Assembly (NCBI GenBank): GCA_964057225.1
Contig: OZ059899.1
Coordinates: forward strand, 16,066,501-16,130,500
Reading direction: 5' to 3'
DNA: 64,000 nucleotides
Origin: Auanema rhodensis
Taxonomy: Eukaryota; Nematoda; Chromadorea; Rhabditida; Rhabditidae
Below the pieces are notes generated by a model. That model made no database searches. It saw nothing but the letters and a program-made list of their open reading frames with translations, and had not been told where the DNA came from. Of this stretch, positions 25,050 to 38,157 are shown piece by piece. The position numbers and the translations under genes are program-made. Each line of letters begins with the position of its first letter. Position 1 is the stretch's first letter.

Positions 25050-26017
25050 GACGTGACTATTTCTGTCGTATGTTATATTTGAATTTCATCATAGTAGTAG
25101 GGTAAAAACAATGTTAGCAACGTTGGAATGCCAAAAAATATCTGATGAGAGTGGGATTCGAACCCACGCCTCCGAAGAGACTGGTGCCTAAAACCAGCGC
25201 CTTAGACCGCCCGGCCATCTCACCATGATGTGACTATTTCTGTCGTATGTTATATTTGAATTTGATCATCGCAGTAGGGTAAAAACAATGTTAGCAACGT
25301 TGGAATGCCAAAAAATATCTGATGAGAGTGGGATTCGAACCCACGCCTCCGAAGAGACTGGTGCCTTAAACCAGCGCCTTAGACCGCTCGGCCGTGTCAC
25401 CATGATGTGACTATTTCTGTCGTATGTTATATTTGAATTTGATCATCGCAGTAGGGTAAAAACAATTCTAGCTACGTTGGAATGTCAAAAAATATCTGAT
25501 GAGAGTGGGATTCGAACCCACGCCTCCGAAGAGACTGGTGCCTTAAACCAGCGCCTTAGACCGCTCGGCCATCTCACCATGATGTGACTACTTCTGTTGT
25601 ATGCTATATTCGAATTTGATCATCGCAGTAGGGTAAAAACAATTTTAGCTAAGTTGGAATGCCAAAAAATATCTGATGAGAGTGGGATTCGAACCCACGC
25701 CTCCGAAGAGACTGGTGCCTAAAACCAGCGCCTTAGACCGCTCGGCCATCTCACCATGATGTGACTACTTCTGTTGTATGCTATATTCGAATTTCATCAT
25801 CGCAGTAGGGTAAAAACAATTTTAGCTAAGTTGGAATGCCAAAAAATATCTGATGAGAGTGGGATTCGAACCCACGCCTCCGAAGAGACTGGTGCCTAAA
25901 ACCAGCGCCTTAGACCGTTCGGCCATCTCACCATGATGTGACTACTTCTGTTTTATGTTCCAACCCACGCCTCCGAAGAGACTAGTGCTTTTAACCAGCG
26001 CCTTAGACCGCTCGGCC
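25022..26017 (-). tRNA. tRNA-Leu array, block F (5 full genes)
   Basis: Genes start at 25143 (TAG), 25320 (AAG), 25497 (AAG), 25674 (TAG) and 25851 (TAG). Unit 25851 has a D-loop change (accgttcgg) shared with the last unit of blocks G, H, I and K. Confidence 0.93.
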
Positions 26018-26177
26018 ACTATGGAGCTCATTTTAGTGCAAAAAATTATCTCTATCGTCGTATAGGATTACGGTAGCCTTCTATTTCTATTATATTTCTA
26101 CTTATTCCTTGTTTTTTGTTGTTTATTCACCTAATTTCTCTGTTTCTCATGAATATTTTTCTAATTCATCGTTACTT

Positions 26178-26684
26178 TTATCTTACAATGTGGAAAAAAT
26201 AATTATATTTGAAGTTATTTCTGTCGTCGGCTATGATAAAGTCGGAATCTTTATCAGTGTTGTCAAAAACTGAATATATGTTTTCTCGAGGAGTATAGAA
26301 CTTGCCGACTTCCAGCTTCGGCTTCATGTCTGTTTTCTGCAGTTCTCCTCTTTGAACACTGAGAAGACTTGTACGGCTTCTTGTGCGGCTGCCGACACAA
26401 GCGTCACTGCTGGTATCGGACGGGTAAAAATCTGGGCAAGCCAATGAGAATTTTTTGGCCATCTTTGTAGGACTCTTGGTTTCGAAAAACCGAGAGTGGT
26501 GAACTACGTGTGGCCCGTTGACGTAAGGTGCGTAAGATTGTTTTAGATGTGTGTTAGGAAGAGAGAGAGTTTCAAGAGCAAAAGGACAGGCGTGCTTCGC
26601 TGGGCGATGCGGAGGGTATATGAAAGGGATTTTTTTCCAACAGTCTCTTCGGAGCAGCCTCAGACCGCTCGGCCATCTCACCAT
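26178..26684 (-). CDS. S-module ORF, copy 5 (hypothetical)
   Basis: Full 168-codon frame; shares with copy 4 a V-to-M change in the KVAKK segment. Confidence 0.3.
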   Translation of the reverse strand: MVRWPSGLRLLRRDCWKKIPFIYPPHRPAKHACPFALETLSLPNTHLKQSYAPYVNGPHVVHHSRFFETKSPTKMAKKFSLACPDFYPSDTSSDACVGSRTRSRTSLLSVQRGELQKTDMKPKLEVGKFYTPRENIYSVFDNTDKDSDFIIADDRNNFKYNYFFHIVR

Positions 26685-28537
26685 GACGTGACTATTTCTG
26701 TCGTATGTTATATTTGAATTTCATCATAGTAGTAGGGTAAAAACAATGTTAGCAACGTTGGAATGCCAAAAAATATCTGATGAGAGTGGGATTCGAACCC
26801 ACGCCTCCGAAGAGACTGGTGCCTTAAACCAGCGCCTTAGACCGCTCGGCCGTGTCACCATGATGTGACTATTTCTGTCGTATGTTATATTTGAATTTGA
26901 TCATCGCAGTAGGGTAAAAACAATGTTAGCAACGTTGGAATGCCAAAAAATATCTGATGAGAGTGGGATTCGAACCCACGCCTCCGAAGAGACTGGTGCC
27001 TTAAACCAGCGCCTTAGACCGCTCGGCCATCTCACCATGATGTGACTATTTCTGTCGTATGCTATATTCGAATTTGATCATCGCAGTAGGGTAAAAACAA
27101 TTCTAGCTACGTTGGAATGTCAAAAAATATCTGAGGAGAGTGGGATTCGAACCCACGCCTCCGAAGAGACTGGTGCCTTAAACCAGCGCCTTAGACCGCT
27201 CGGCCATCTCACCATGATGTGACTATTTCTGTCGTATGTTATATTTGAATTTGATCATCGAAGTAGTGTAAAAACAATTCTAGCTACGTTGGAATGTCAA
27301 AAAATATCTGATGAGAGTGGGATTCGAACCCACGCCTCCGAAGAGACTGGTGCCTTAAACCAGCGCCTTAGACCGCTCGGCCATCTCACCATGATGTGAC
27401 TATTTCTGTCGTATGCTATATTCGAATTTGATCATCGCAGTAGGGTAAAAACAATTCTAGCTACGTTGGAATGTCAAAAAATATCTGATGAGAGTGGGAT
27501 TCGAACCCACGCCTCCGAAGAGACTGGTGCCTTAAACCAGCGCCTTAGACCGCTCGGCCATCTCACCATGATGTGACTATTTCTGTCGTATGCTATATTC
27601 GAATTTGATCATCGCAGTAGGGTAAAAACAATTTCAGCTAAGTTGGAATGCCAAAAAATATCTGATGAGAGTGGGATTTTAACCCACGCCTCCGAAGAGA
27701 CTGGTGCCTTAAACCAGCGCCTTAGACCGCTCGGCCGTGTCACCATGATGTGACTATTTCTGTCGTATGTTATATTTGAATTTGATCATCGCAGTAGGGT
27801 AAAAACAATGTTAGCAACGTTGGAATGCCAAAAAATATCTGATGAGAGTGGGATTCGAACCCACGCCTCCGAAGAGACTGGTGCCTTAAACCAGCGCCTT
27901 AGACCGCTCGGCCGTGTCACCATGATGTGACTATTTCTGTCGTATGTTATATTTGAATTTGATCATCGCAGTAGGGTAAAAACAATTCTAGCTACGTTGG
28001 AATGTCAAAAAATATCTGATGAGAGTGGGATTCGAACCCACGCCTCCGAAGAGACTGGTGCCTTAAACCAGCGCCTTAGACCGCTCGGCCATCTCACCAT
28101 GATGTGACTACTTCTGTTGTATGCTATATTCGAATTTGATCATCGCAGTAGGGTAAAAACAATTTTAGCTAAGTTGGAATGCCAAAAAATATCTGATGAG
28201 AGTGGGATTCGAACCCACGCCTCCGAAGAGACTGGTGCCTAAAACCAGCGCCTTAGACCGCTCGGCCATCTCACCATGATGTGACTACTTCTGTTGTATG
28301 CTATATTCGAATTTCATCATCGCAGTAGGGTAAAAACAATTTTAGCTAAGTTGGAATGCCAAAAAATATCTGATGAGAGTGGGATTCGAACCCACGCCTC
28401 CGAAGAGACTGGTGCCTAAAACCAGCGCCTTAGACCGTTCGGCCATCTCACCATGATGTGACTACTTCTGTTTTATGTTCCAACCCACGCCTCCGAAGAG
28501 ACTAGTGCTTTTAACCAGCGCCTTAGACCGCTCGGCC
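26657..28537 (-). tRNA. tRNA-Leu array, block G (10 full genes)
   Basis: Genes start at 26778 and every 177 bp to 28371. TAG: 28194 and 28371; the other eight are AAG. Unit 27132 has an acceptor change (tgaggagag); unit 27663 has the TTAAAAT T loop. Confidence 0.93.
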
Positions 28538-28697
28538 ACTATGGAGCTCATTTTAGTGCAAAAAATTATCTCTATCGTCGTATAGGATTACGGTAGCCTT
28601 CTATTTCTATTATATTTCTACTTATTCCTTGTTTTTTGTTGTTTATTCACCTAATTTCTCTGTTTCTCATGAATATTTTTCTAATTCATCGTTACTT

Positions 28698-29204
28698 TTA
28701 TCTTACAATGTGGAAAAAATAATTATATTTGAAGTTATTTCTGTCGTCGGCTATGATAAAGTCGGAATCTTTATCAGTGTTGTCAAAAACTGAATATATG
28801 TTTTCTCGAGGAGTATAGAACTTGCCGACTTCCAGCTTCGGCTTCATGTCTGTTTTCTGCAGTTCTCCTCTTTGAACACTGAGAAGACTTGTACGGCTTC
28901 TTGTGCGGCTGCCGACACAAGCGTCACTGCTGGTATCGGACGGGTAAAAATCTGGGCAAGCCAATGAGAATTTTTTGGCCACCTTTGTAGGACTCTTGGT
29001 TTCGAAAAACCGAGAGTGGTGAACTACGTGTGGCCCGTTGACGTAAGGTGCGTAAGATTGTTTTAGATGTGTGTTAGGAAGAGAGAGAGTTTCAAGAGCA
29101 AAAGGACAGGCGTGCTTCGCTGGGCGATGCGGAGGGTATATGAAAGGGATTTTTTTCCAACAGTCTCTTCGGAGCAGCCTCAGACCGCTCGGCCATCTCA
29201 CCAT
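28698..29204 (-). CDS. S-module ORF, copy 6 (hypothetical)
   Basis: Full frame, same translation as copy 2 in my reading. Confidence 0.3.
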   Translation of the reverse strand: MVRWPSGLRLLRRDCWKKIPFIYPPHRPAKHACPFALETLSLPNTHLKQSYAPYVNGPHVVHHSRFFETKSPTKVAKKFSLACPDFYPSDTSSDACVGSRTRSRTSLLSVQRGELQKTDMKPKLEVGKFYTPRENIYSVFDNTDKDSDFIIADDRNNFKYNYFFHIVR

Positions 29205-31057
29205 GATGTGACTATTTCTGTCGTATGTTATATTTAAATTTGATCATAGTAGTAGGGTAAAAACAATGTTAGCAACGTTGGAATGCCAAAAAATATCTGA
29301 TGAGAGTGGGATTCGAACCCACGCCTCCGAAGAGACTGGTGCCTTAAACCAGCGCCTTAGACCGCTCGGCCATCTCACCATGATGTGACTATTTCTGTCG
29401 TATGTTATATTTGAATTTGATCATCGCAGTAGTGTAAAAATAATTCTAGCTACGTTGGAATATCAAAAATAATCTGATGAGAGTGGGATTCCAACCCACG
29501 CCTACGAAGAGACTGGTGCCTAAAACCAGCGCCTTAGACCGCCCGGCCATCTCACCATGATGTGACTATTTCTGTCGTATGTTATATTTGAATTTGATCA
29601 TCGCAGTAGGGTAAAAACAATGTTAGCAACGTTGGAATGCCAAAAAATATCTGATGAGAGTGGGATTCGAACCCACGCCTCCGAAGAGACTGGTGCCTTA
29701 AACCAGCGCCTTAGACCGCTCGGCCGTGTCACCATGATGTGACTATTTCTGTCGTATGTTATATTTGAATTTGATCATCGCAGTAGGGTAAAAACAATTC
29801 TAGCTACGTTGGAATGTCAAAAAATATCTGATGAGAGTGGGATTCGAACCCACGCCTCCGAAGAGACTGGTGCCTTAAACCAGCGCCTTAGACCGCTCGG
29901 CCATCTCACCATGATGTGACTATTTCTGTCGTATGCTATATTCGAATTTGATCATCGCAGTAGGGTAAAAACAATTTTAGCTAAGTTGGAATGCCAAAAA
30001 ATATCTGATGAGAGTGGGATTTTAACACACGCCTCCGAAGAGACTGGTGCCTTAAACCAGCGCCTTAGACCGCTCGGCCGTGTCACCATGATGTGACTAT
30101 TTCTGTCGTATGTTATATTTGAATTTGATCATCGCAGTAGGGTAAAAACAATTCTAGCTACGTTGGAATGTCAAAAACTATCTGATGAGAGTGGGATTCG
30201 AACCCACGCCTCCGAAGAGACTGGTGCCTAAAACCAGCGCCTTAGACCGCCCGGCCATCTCACCATGATGTGACTATTTCTGTCGTATGTTATATTTGAA
30301 TTTGATCATCGCAGTAGGGTAAAAACAATGTTAGCAACGTTGGAATGCCAAAAAATATCTGATGAGAGTGGGATTCGAACCCACGCCTCCGAAGAGACTG
30401 GTGCCTTAAACCAGCGCCTTAGACCGCTCGGCCGTGTCACCATGATGTGACTATTTCTGTCGTATGTTATATTTGAATTTGATCATCGCAGTAGGGTAAA
30501 AACAATTCTAGCTACGTTGGAATGTCAAAAAATATCTGATGAGAGTGGGATTCGAACCCACGCCTCCGAAGAGACTGGTGCCTTAAACCAGCGCCTTAGA
30601 CCGCTCGGCCATCTCACCATGATGTGACTACTTCTGTTGTATGCTATATTCGAATTTGATCATCGCAGTAGGGTAAAAACAATTTTAGCTAAGTTGGAAT
30701 GCCAAAAAATATCTGATGAGAGTGGGATTCGAACCCACGCCTCCGAAGAGACTGGTGCCTAAAACCAGCGCCTTAGACCGCTCGGCCATCTCACCATGAT
30801 GTGACTACTTCTGTTGTATGCTATATTCGAATTTCATCATCGCAGTAGGGTAAAAACAATTTTAGCTAAGTTGGAATGCCAAAAAATATCTGATGAGAGT
30901 GGGATTCGAACCCACGCCTCCGAAGAGACTGGTGCCTAAAACCAGCGCCTTAGACCGTTCGGCCATCTCACCATGATGTGACTACTTCTGTTTTATGTTC
31001 CAACCCACGCCTCCGAAGAGACTAGTGCTTTTAACCAGCGCCTTAGACCGCTCGGCC
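29177..31057 (-). tRNA. tRNA-Leu array, block H (10 full genes)
   Basis: Genes start at 29298 and every 177 bp to 30891. TAG: 29475, 30183, 30714 and 30891; the other six are AAG. 29475 repeats the damaged T and variable arms of 22145. 30006 combines the TTAAAAT T loop with a further T-stem change. Confidence 0.93.
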
Positions 31058-31217
31058 ACTATGGAGCTCATTTTAGTGCAAAAAATTATCTCTATCGTCG
31101 TATAGGATTACGGTAGCCTTCTATTTCTATTATATTTCTACTTATTCCTTGTTTTTTGTTGTTTATTCACCTAATTTCTCTGTTTCTCATGAATATTTTT
31201 CTAATTCATCGTTACTT

Positions 31218-31724
31218 TTATCTTACAATGTGGAAAAAATAATTATATTTGAAGTTATTTCTGTCGTCGGCTATGATAAAGTCGGAATCTTTATCAGTGT
31301 TGTCAAAAACTGAATATATGTTTTCTCGAGGAGTATAGAACTTGCCGACTTCCAGCTTCGGCTTCATGTCTGTTTTCTGCAGTTCTCCTCTTTGAACACT
31401 GAGAAGACTTGTACGGCTTCTTGTGCGGCTGCCGACACAAGCGTCACTGCTGGTATCGGACGGGTAAAAATCTGGGCAAGCCAATGAGAATTTTTTGGCC
31501 ACCTTTGTAGGACTCTTGGTTTCGAAAAACCGAGAGTGGTGAACTACGTGTGGCCCGTTGACGTAAGGTGCGTAAGATTGTTTTAGATGTGTGTTAGGAA
31601 GAGAGAGAGTTTCAAGAGCAAAAGGACAGGCGTGCTTCGCTGGGCGATGCGGAGGGTATATGAAAGGGATTTTTTTCCAACAGTCTCTTCGGAGCAGCCT
31701 CAGACCGCTCGGCCATCTCACCAT
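31218..31724 (-). CDS. S-module ORF, copy 7 (hypothetical)
   Basis: Full frame, same translation as copy 2. It lies just left of the 8,728-bp duplication. Confidence 0.3.
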   Translation of the reverse strand: MVRWPSGLRLLRRDCWKKIPFIYPPHRPAKHACPFALETLSLPNTHLKQSYAPYVNGPHVVHHSRFFETKSPTKVAKKFSLACPDFYPSDTSSDACVGSRTRSRTSLLSVQRGELQKTDMKPKLEVGKFYTPRENIYSVFDNTDKDSDFIIADDRNNFKYNYFFHIVR

Positions 31725-33754
31725 GATGTGACTATTTCTGTCGTATGTTATATTTAAATTTGATCATAGTAGTAGGGTAAAAACAATGTTAGCAACGTTG
31801 GAATGCCAAAAAATATCTGATGAGAGTGGGATTCGAACCCACGCCTCCGAAGAGACTGGTGCCTTAAACCAGCGCCTTAGACCGCTCGGCCATCTCACCA
31901 TGATGTGACTATTTCTGTCGTATGTTATATTTGAATTTGATCTTCGCAGTAGTGTAAAAACAATTCTAGCTACGTTGGAATATCAAAAATAATCTGATGA
32001 GAGTGGGATTCCAACCCACGCCTACGAAGAGACTGGTGACTAAAACCAGCGCCTTAGACCGCCCGGCCATCTTACCATGATGTGACTATTTCTGTCGTAT
32101 GTTATATTTGAATTTCATCATAGTAGTAGGGTAAAAACAATGTTAGCAACGTTGGAATGCCAAAAAATATCTGATGAGAGTGGGATTCGAACCCACGCCT
32201 CCGAAGAGACTGGTGCCTTAAACCAGCGCCTTAGACCGCTCGGCCATCTCACCATGATGTGACTATTTCTGTCGTATGTTATATTTGAATTTGATCATAG
32301 CAGTAGGGTAAAAACAATTCTAGCTACGTTGGAATGTCAAAAAATATCTGATGAGAGTGGGATTCGAACCCACGCCTCCGAAGAGACTGGTGCCTTAAAC
32401 CAGCGCCTTAGACCGCTCGGCCATCTCACCATGATGTGACTATTTCTGTCGTATGTTATATTTGAATTTGATCATAGCAGTAGGGTAAAAACAATTCTAG
32501 CTACGTTGGAATGTCAAAAAATATCTGATGAGAGTGGGATTCGAACCCACGCCTCCGAAGAGACTGGTGCCTTAAACCAGCGCCTTAGACCGCTCGGCCA
32601 TCTCACCATGATGTGACTATTTCTGTCGTATGTTATATTTGAATTTGATCATCGCAGTAGGGTAAAAACAATTCTAGCTACGTTGGAATGTCAAAAAATA
32701 TCTGATGAGAGTGGGATTCGAACCCACGCCTACGAAGAGACTGGTGACTAAAACCAGCGCCTTAGACCGCTCGGCCATCTCACCATGATGTGACTACTTC
32801 TGTTGTATGCTATATTCGAATTTCATCATCGCAGTAGGGTAAAAACAATTTTAGCTAAGTTGGAATGCCAAAAACTATCTGATGAGAGTGGGATTCGAAC
32901 CCACGCCTCCGAAGAGACTGGTGCCTAAAACCAGCGCCTTAGACCGCCCGGCCATCTCACCATGATGTGACTATTTCTGTCGTATGTTATATTTGAATTT
33001 GATCATCGCAGTAGGGTAAAAACAATGTTAGCAACGTTGGAATGCCAAAAAATATCTGATGAGAGTGGGATTCGAACCCACGCCTCCGAAGAGACTGGTG
33101 CCTTAAACCAGCGCCTTAGACCGCTCGGCCGTGTCACCATGATGTGACTATTTCTGTCGTATGTTATATTTGAATTTGATCATCGCAGTAGGGTAAAAAC
33201 AATTCTAGCTACGTTGGAATGTCAAAAAATATCTGATGAGAGTGGGATTCGAACCCACGCCTCCGAAGAGACTGGTGCCTTAAACCAGCGCCTTAGACCG
33301 CTCGGCCATCTCACCATGATGTGACTACTTCTGTTGTATGCTATATTCGAATTTGATCATCGCAGTAGGGTAAAAACAATTTTAGCTAAGTTGGAATGCC
33401 AAAAAATATCTGATGAGAGTGGGATTCGAACCCACGCCTCCGAAGAGACTGGTGCCTAAAACCAGCGCCTTAGACCGCTCGGCCATCTCACCATGATCTG
33501 ACTACTTCTGTTGTATGCTATATTCGAATTTCATCATCGCAGTAGGGTAAAAACAATTTTAGCTAAGTTGGAATGCCAAAAAATATCTGATGAGAGTGGG
33601 ATTCGAACCCACGCCTCCGAAGAGACTGGTGCCTAAAACCAGCGCCTTAGACCGTTCGGCCATCTCACCATGATGTGACTACTTCTGTTTTATGTTCCAA
33701 CCCACGCCTCCGAAGAGACTAGTGCTTTTAACCAGCGCCTTAGACCGCTCGGCC
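31697..33754 (-). tRNA. tRNA-Leu array, block I (11 full genes)
   Basis: Genes start at 31818 and every 177 bp to 33588. TAG: 31995, 32703, 32880, 33411 and 33588; the other six are AAG. Units 31995 and 32703 have loop TTTAGTC (position 37 T instead of G). Confidence 0.93.
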
Positions 33755-33914
33755 ACTATGGAGCTCATTTTAGTGCAAAAAATTATCTCTATCGTCGTAT
33801 AGGATTACGGTAGCCTTCTATTTCTATTATATTTCTACTTATTCCTTGTTTTTTGTTGTTTATTCACCTAATTTCTCTGTTTCTCATGAATATTTTTCTA
33901 ATTCATCGTTACTT

Positions 33915-34421
33915 TTATCTTACAATGTGGAAAAAATAATTATATTTGAAGTTATTTCTGTCGTCGGCTATGATAAAGTCGGAATCTTTATCAGTGTTGT
34001 CAAAAACTGAATATATGTTTTCTCGAGGAGTATAGAACTTGCCGACTTCCAGCTTCGGCTTCATGTCTGTTTTCTGCAGTTCTCCTCTTTGAACACTGAG
34101 AAGACTTGTACGGCTTCTTGTGCGGCTGCCGACACAAGCGTCACTGCTGGTATCGGACGGGTAAAAATCTGGGCAAGCCAATGAGAATTTTTTGGCCACC
34201 TTTGTAGGACTCTTGGTTTCGAAAAACCGAGAGTGGTGAACTACGTGTGGCCCGTTGACGTAAGGTGCGTAAGATCGTTTTAGATGTGTGTTAGGAAGAG
34301 AGAGAGTTTCAAGAGCAAAAGGACAGGCGTGCTTCGCTGGGCGATGCGGAGGGTATATGAAAGGGATTTTTTTCCAACAGTCTCTTCGGAGCAGCCTCAG
34401 ACCGCTCGGCCATCTCACCAT
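33915..34421 (-). CDS. S-module ORF, copy 8 (hypothetical)
   Basis: Full frame with a private Q-to-R change in the HLKQSYAP segment that is shared only with copy 9. Confidence 0.3.
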   Translation of the reverse strand: MVRWPSGLRLLRRDCWKKIPFIYPPHRPAKHACPFALETLSLPNTHLKRSYAPYVNGPHVVHHSRFFETKSPTKVAKKFSLACPDFYPSDTSSDACVGSRTRSRTSLLSVQRGELQKTDMKPKLEVGKFYTPRENIYSVFDNTDKDSDFIIADDRNNFKYNYFFHIVR

Positions 34422-37400
34422 GATGTGACTATTTCTGTCGTATGTTATATTTAAATTTGATCATAGTAGTAGGGTAAAAACAATGTTAGCAACGTTGGAA
34501 TGCCAAAAAATATCTGATGAGAGTGGGATTCGAACCCACGCCTCCGAAGAGACTGGTGCCTTAAACCAGCGCCTTAGACCGCTCGGCCATCTCACCATGA
34601 TGTGACTATTTCTGTCGTATGTTATATTTGAATTTGATCTTCGCAGTAGTGTAAAAACAATTCTAGCTACGTTGGAATATCAAAAATAATCTGATGAGAG
34701 TGGGATTCCAACCCACGCCTACGAAGAGACTGGTGACTAAAACCAGCGCCTTAGACCGCCCGGCCATCTTACCATGATGTGACTATTTCTGTCGTATGTT
34801 ATATTTGAATTTCATCATAGTAGTAGGGTAAAAACAATGTTAGCAACGTTGGAATGCCAAAAAATATCTGATGAGAGTGGGATTCGAACCCACGCCTCCG
34901 AAGAGACTGGTGCCTTAAACCAGCGCCTTAGACCGCTCGGCCATCTCACCATGATGTGACTATTTCTGTCGTATGTTATATTTGAATTTGATCATAGCAG
35001 TAGGGTAAAAACAATTCTAGCTACGTTGGAATGTCAAAAAATATCTGATGAGAGTGGGATTCGAACCCACGCCTCCGAAGAGACTGGTGCCTTAAACCAG
35101 CGCCTTAGACCGCTCGGCCATCTCACCATGATGTGACTATTTCTGTCGTATGTTATATTTGAATTTGATCATAGCAGTAGGGTAAAAACAATTCTAGCTA
35201 CGTTGGAATGTCAAAAAATATCTGATGAGAGTGGGATTCGAACCCACGCCTCCGAAGAGACTGGTGCCTTAAACCAGCGCCTTAGACCGCTCGGCCATCT
35301 CACCATGATGTGACTATTTCTGTCGTATGTTATATTTGAATTTGATCATCGCAGTAGGGTAAAAACAATTTTAGCTAAGTTGGAATGTCAAAAAATATCT
35401 GATGAGAGTGGGATTCGAACCCACGCCTACGAAGAGACTGGTGACTAAAACCAGCGCCTTAGACCGCCCGGCCATCTTACCATGATGTGACTATTTCTGT
35501 CGTATGTTATATTTGAATTTCATCATAGTAGTAGGGTAAAAACAATGTTAGCAACGTTGGAATGCCAAAAAATATCTGATGAGAGTGGGATTCGAACCCA
35601 CGCCTCCGAAGAGACTGGTGCCTAAAACCAGCGCCTTAGACCGCTCGGCCGTGTCACCATGATGTGACTACTTCTGTTGTATGCTATATTCGAATTTGAT
35701 CATCGCAGTAGGGTAAAAACAATTTTAGCTAAGTTGGAATGTCAAAAAATATCTGATGAGAGTGGGATTCGAACCCACGCCTCCGAAGAGACTGGTGCCT
35801 TAAACCAGCGCCTTAGACCGCTCGGCCATCTCACCATGATGTGACTATTTCTGTCGTATGTTATATTTGAATTTGATCATCGCAGTAGGGTAAAAACAAT
35901 TTTAGCTAAGTTGGAATGCCAAAAAATATCTGATGAGAGTGGGATTCGAACCCACGCCTCCGAAGAGACTGGTGCCTTAAACCAGCGCCTTAGACCGCTC
36001 GGTCATCTCACCATGATGTGACTATTTCTGTCGTATGTTATATTTAAATTTGATCATAGTAGTAGGGTAAAAACAATTTTAGCTAAGTTGGAATGCCAAA
36101 AAATATCTGATGAGAGTGGGATTTTAACCCACGCCTCCGAAGAGACTGGTGCCTTAAACCAGCGCCTTAGACCGCTCGGCCGTGTCACCATGATGTGACT
36201 ATTTCTGTCGTATGTTATATTTGAATTTGATCATCGCAGTAGGGTAAAAACAATTCTAGCTACGTTGGAATGTCAAAAAATATCTGATGAGAGTGGGATT
36301 CGAACCCACGCCTCCGAAGAGACTGGTGCCTAAAACCAGCGCCTTAGACCGCCCGGCCATCTCACCATGATGTGACTATTTCTGTCGTATGTTATATTTG
36401 AATTTGATCATCGCAGTAGGGTAAAAACAATGTTAGCAACGTTGGAATGCCAAAAAATATCTGATGAGAGTGGGATTCGAACCCACGCCTCCGAAGAGAC
36501 TGGTGCCTTAAACCAGCGCCTTAGACCGCTCGGCCGTGTCACCATGATGTGACTATTTCAGTCGTATGTTATATTTGAATTTGATCATCGCAGTAGGGTA
36601 AAAACAATTCTAGCTACGTTGGAATGTCAAAAAATATCTGATGAGAGTGGGATTCGAACCCACGCCTCCGAAGAGACTGGTGCCTTAAACCAGCGCCTTA
36701 GACCGCTCGGCCATCTCACCATGATGTGACTACTTCTGTTGTATGCTATATTCGAATTTGATCATCGCAGTGGGGTAAAAACAATTCTAGCTACGTTGGA
36801 ATGTCAAAAAATATCTGATGAGAGTGGGATTCGAACCCACGCCTCCGAAGAGACTGGTGCCTAAAACCAGCGCCTTAGACCGCTCGGCCGTGTCACCATG
36901 ATGTGACTATTTCTGTCGTATGTTATATTTGAATTTGATCATCGCAGTAGGGTAAAAACAATTCTAGCTACGTTGGAATGTCAAAAAATATCTGATGAGA
37001 GTGGGATTCGAACCCACGCCTCCGAAGAGACTGGTGCCTTAAACCAGCGCCTTAGACCGCTCGGCCATCTCACCATGATGTGACTACTTCTGTTGTATGC
37101 TATATTCGAATTTGATCATCGCAGTGGGGTAAAAACAATTCTAGCTACGTTGGAATGTCAAAAAATATCTGATGAGAGTGGGATTCGAACCCACGCCTCC
37201 GAAGAGACTGGTGCCTAAAACCAGCGCCTTAGACCGCTCGGCCGTGTCACCATGATGTGACTATTTCTGTCGTATGTTATATTTGAATTTGATCATCGCA
37301 GTAGGGTAAAAACAATTCTAGCTACGTTGGAATGTCAAAAAATATCTGATGAGAGTGGGATTCGAACCCACGCCTCCGAAGAGACTGGTGCCTTAAACCA

Positions 37401-37763
37401 GCGCCTTAGACCGCTCGGCCATCTCACCATGATGTGACTACTTCTGTTGTATGCTATATTCGAATTTGATCATCGCAGTGGGGTAAAAACAATTCTAGCT
37501 ACGTTGGAATGTCAAAAAATATCTGATGAGAGTGGGATTCGAACCCACGCCTCCGAAGAGACTGGTGCCTAAAACCAGCGCCTTAGACCGCTCGGCCGTG
37601 TCACCATGATGTGACTATTTCTGTCGTATGTTATATTTGAATTTGATCATCGCAGTAGGGTAAAAACAATTCTAGCTACGTTGGAATGTCAAAAAATATC
37701 TGATGAGAGTGGGATTCGAACCCACGCCTCCGAAGAGACTGGTGCCTTAAACCAGCGCCTTAG
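34394..37763 (-). tRNA. tRNA-Leu array, block J (18 full genes)
   Basis: Genes start at 34515 and every 177 bp to 37524. TAG: 34692, 35400, 35577, 36285, 36816, 37170 and 37524; the other eleven are AAG. 36108 has the TTAAAAT T loop. From 36,639 on, AAG and TAG units alternate with a 354-bp two-unit period. The nineteenth unit (37,701) is interrupted by the LTR element. Confidence 0.93.
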
Positions 37764-38144
37764 TGTCACATCTGCAAGCACATGGTAAACATGTGCGCGC
37801 TATTCAAATAGCGGGAGCCTGAACAAGCCCCGCCCACAACATGGGACACACATGGCACTCTTGCTTCTGGCCTAACCCAGATAGGTTGTCTTATAGCCAT
37901 GTGAGTCTCATCTCTATATCATCTATATATATACTCTATTTAATACTTTATTATATCTCTTTATATTCTTTCTTAATGTAATTCTTATATTGTATTTTCT
38001 TGTTATCTGATAATGAATCCTTTTCTCTTTGAGTATTTGTCTTAATAAGGAAATCGGAGCGTTCGGGTCTGCCTACCTAAGGAACAAGGTAGAAGTACAT
38101 ATATCTTCCGACCATGAAAAGACGGGAAGAAACAATATGTAACG
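37764..38144 (+). repeat. 5' LTR (381 bp)
   Basis: Starts TGTCACA next to the target duplication and ends TAACG just before the primer-binding site. The same end sequence is the right end of the whole insertion. It contains an inverted repeat CACATG...CATGTG near 37,781 and a TATATATA promoter-like run near 37,925. The 3' end is not the usual CA. Confidence 0.8.
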
Positions 38145-38157
38145 TGGAGGTTCCACC
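38145..38157 (+). other. Primer-binding site, matches tRNA-Gln
   Basis: TGGAGGTTCCACC follows the LTR directly. It is the complement of the 3' end expected for a eukaryotic tRNA-Gln (acceptor TGGAACC, discriminator T, CCA). This supports both the LTR boundary and the element class. Confidence 0.75.

Larger units (their letters stand above)
26018..31057. repeat. 2,520-bp higher-order repeat (two consecutive periods)
   Basis: S modules 5, 6 and 7 are exactly 2,520 bp apart (26,178 / 28,698 / 31,218), each followed by about ten tRNA units ending in the same pair of TAG units and the same chimeric fragment. The next interval (to 33,915) is 2,697 bp, one tRNA unit longer. Confidence 0.85.
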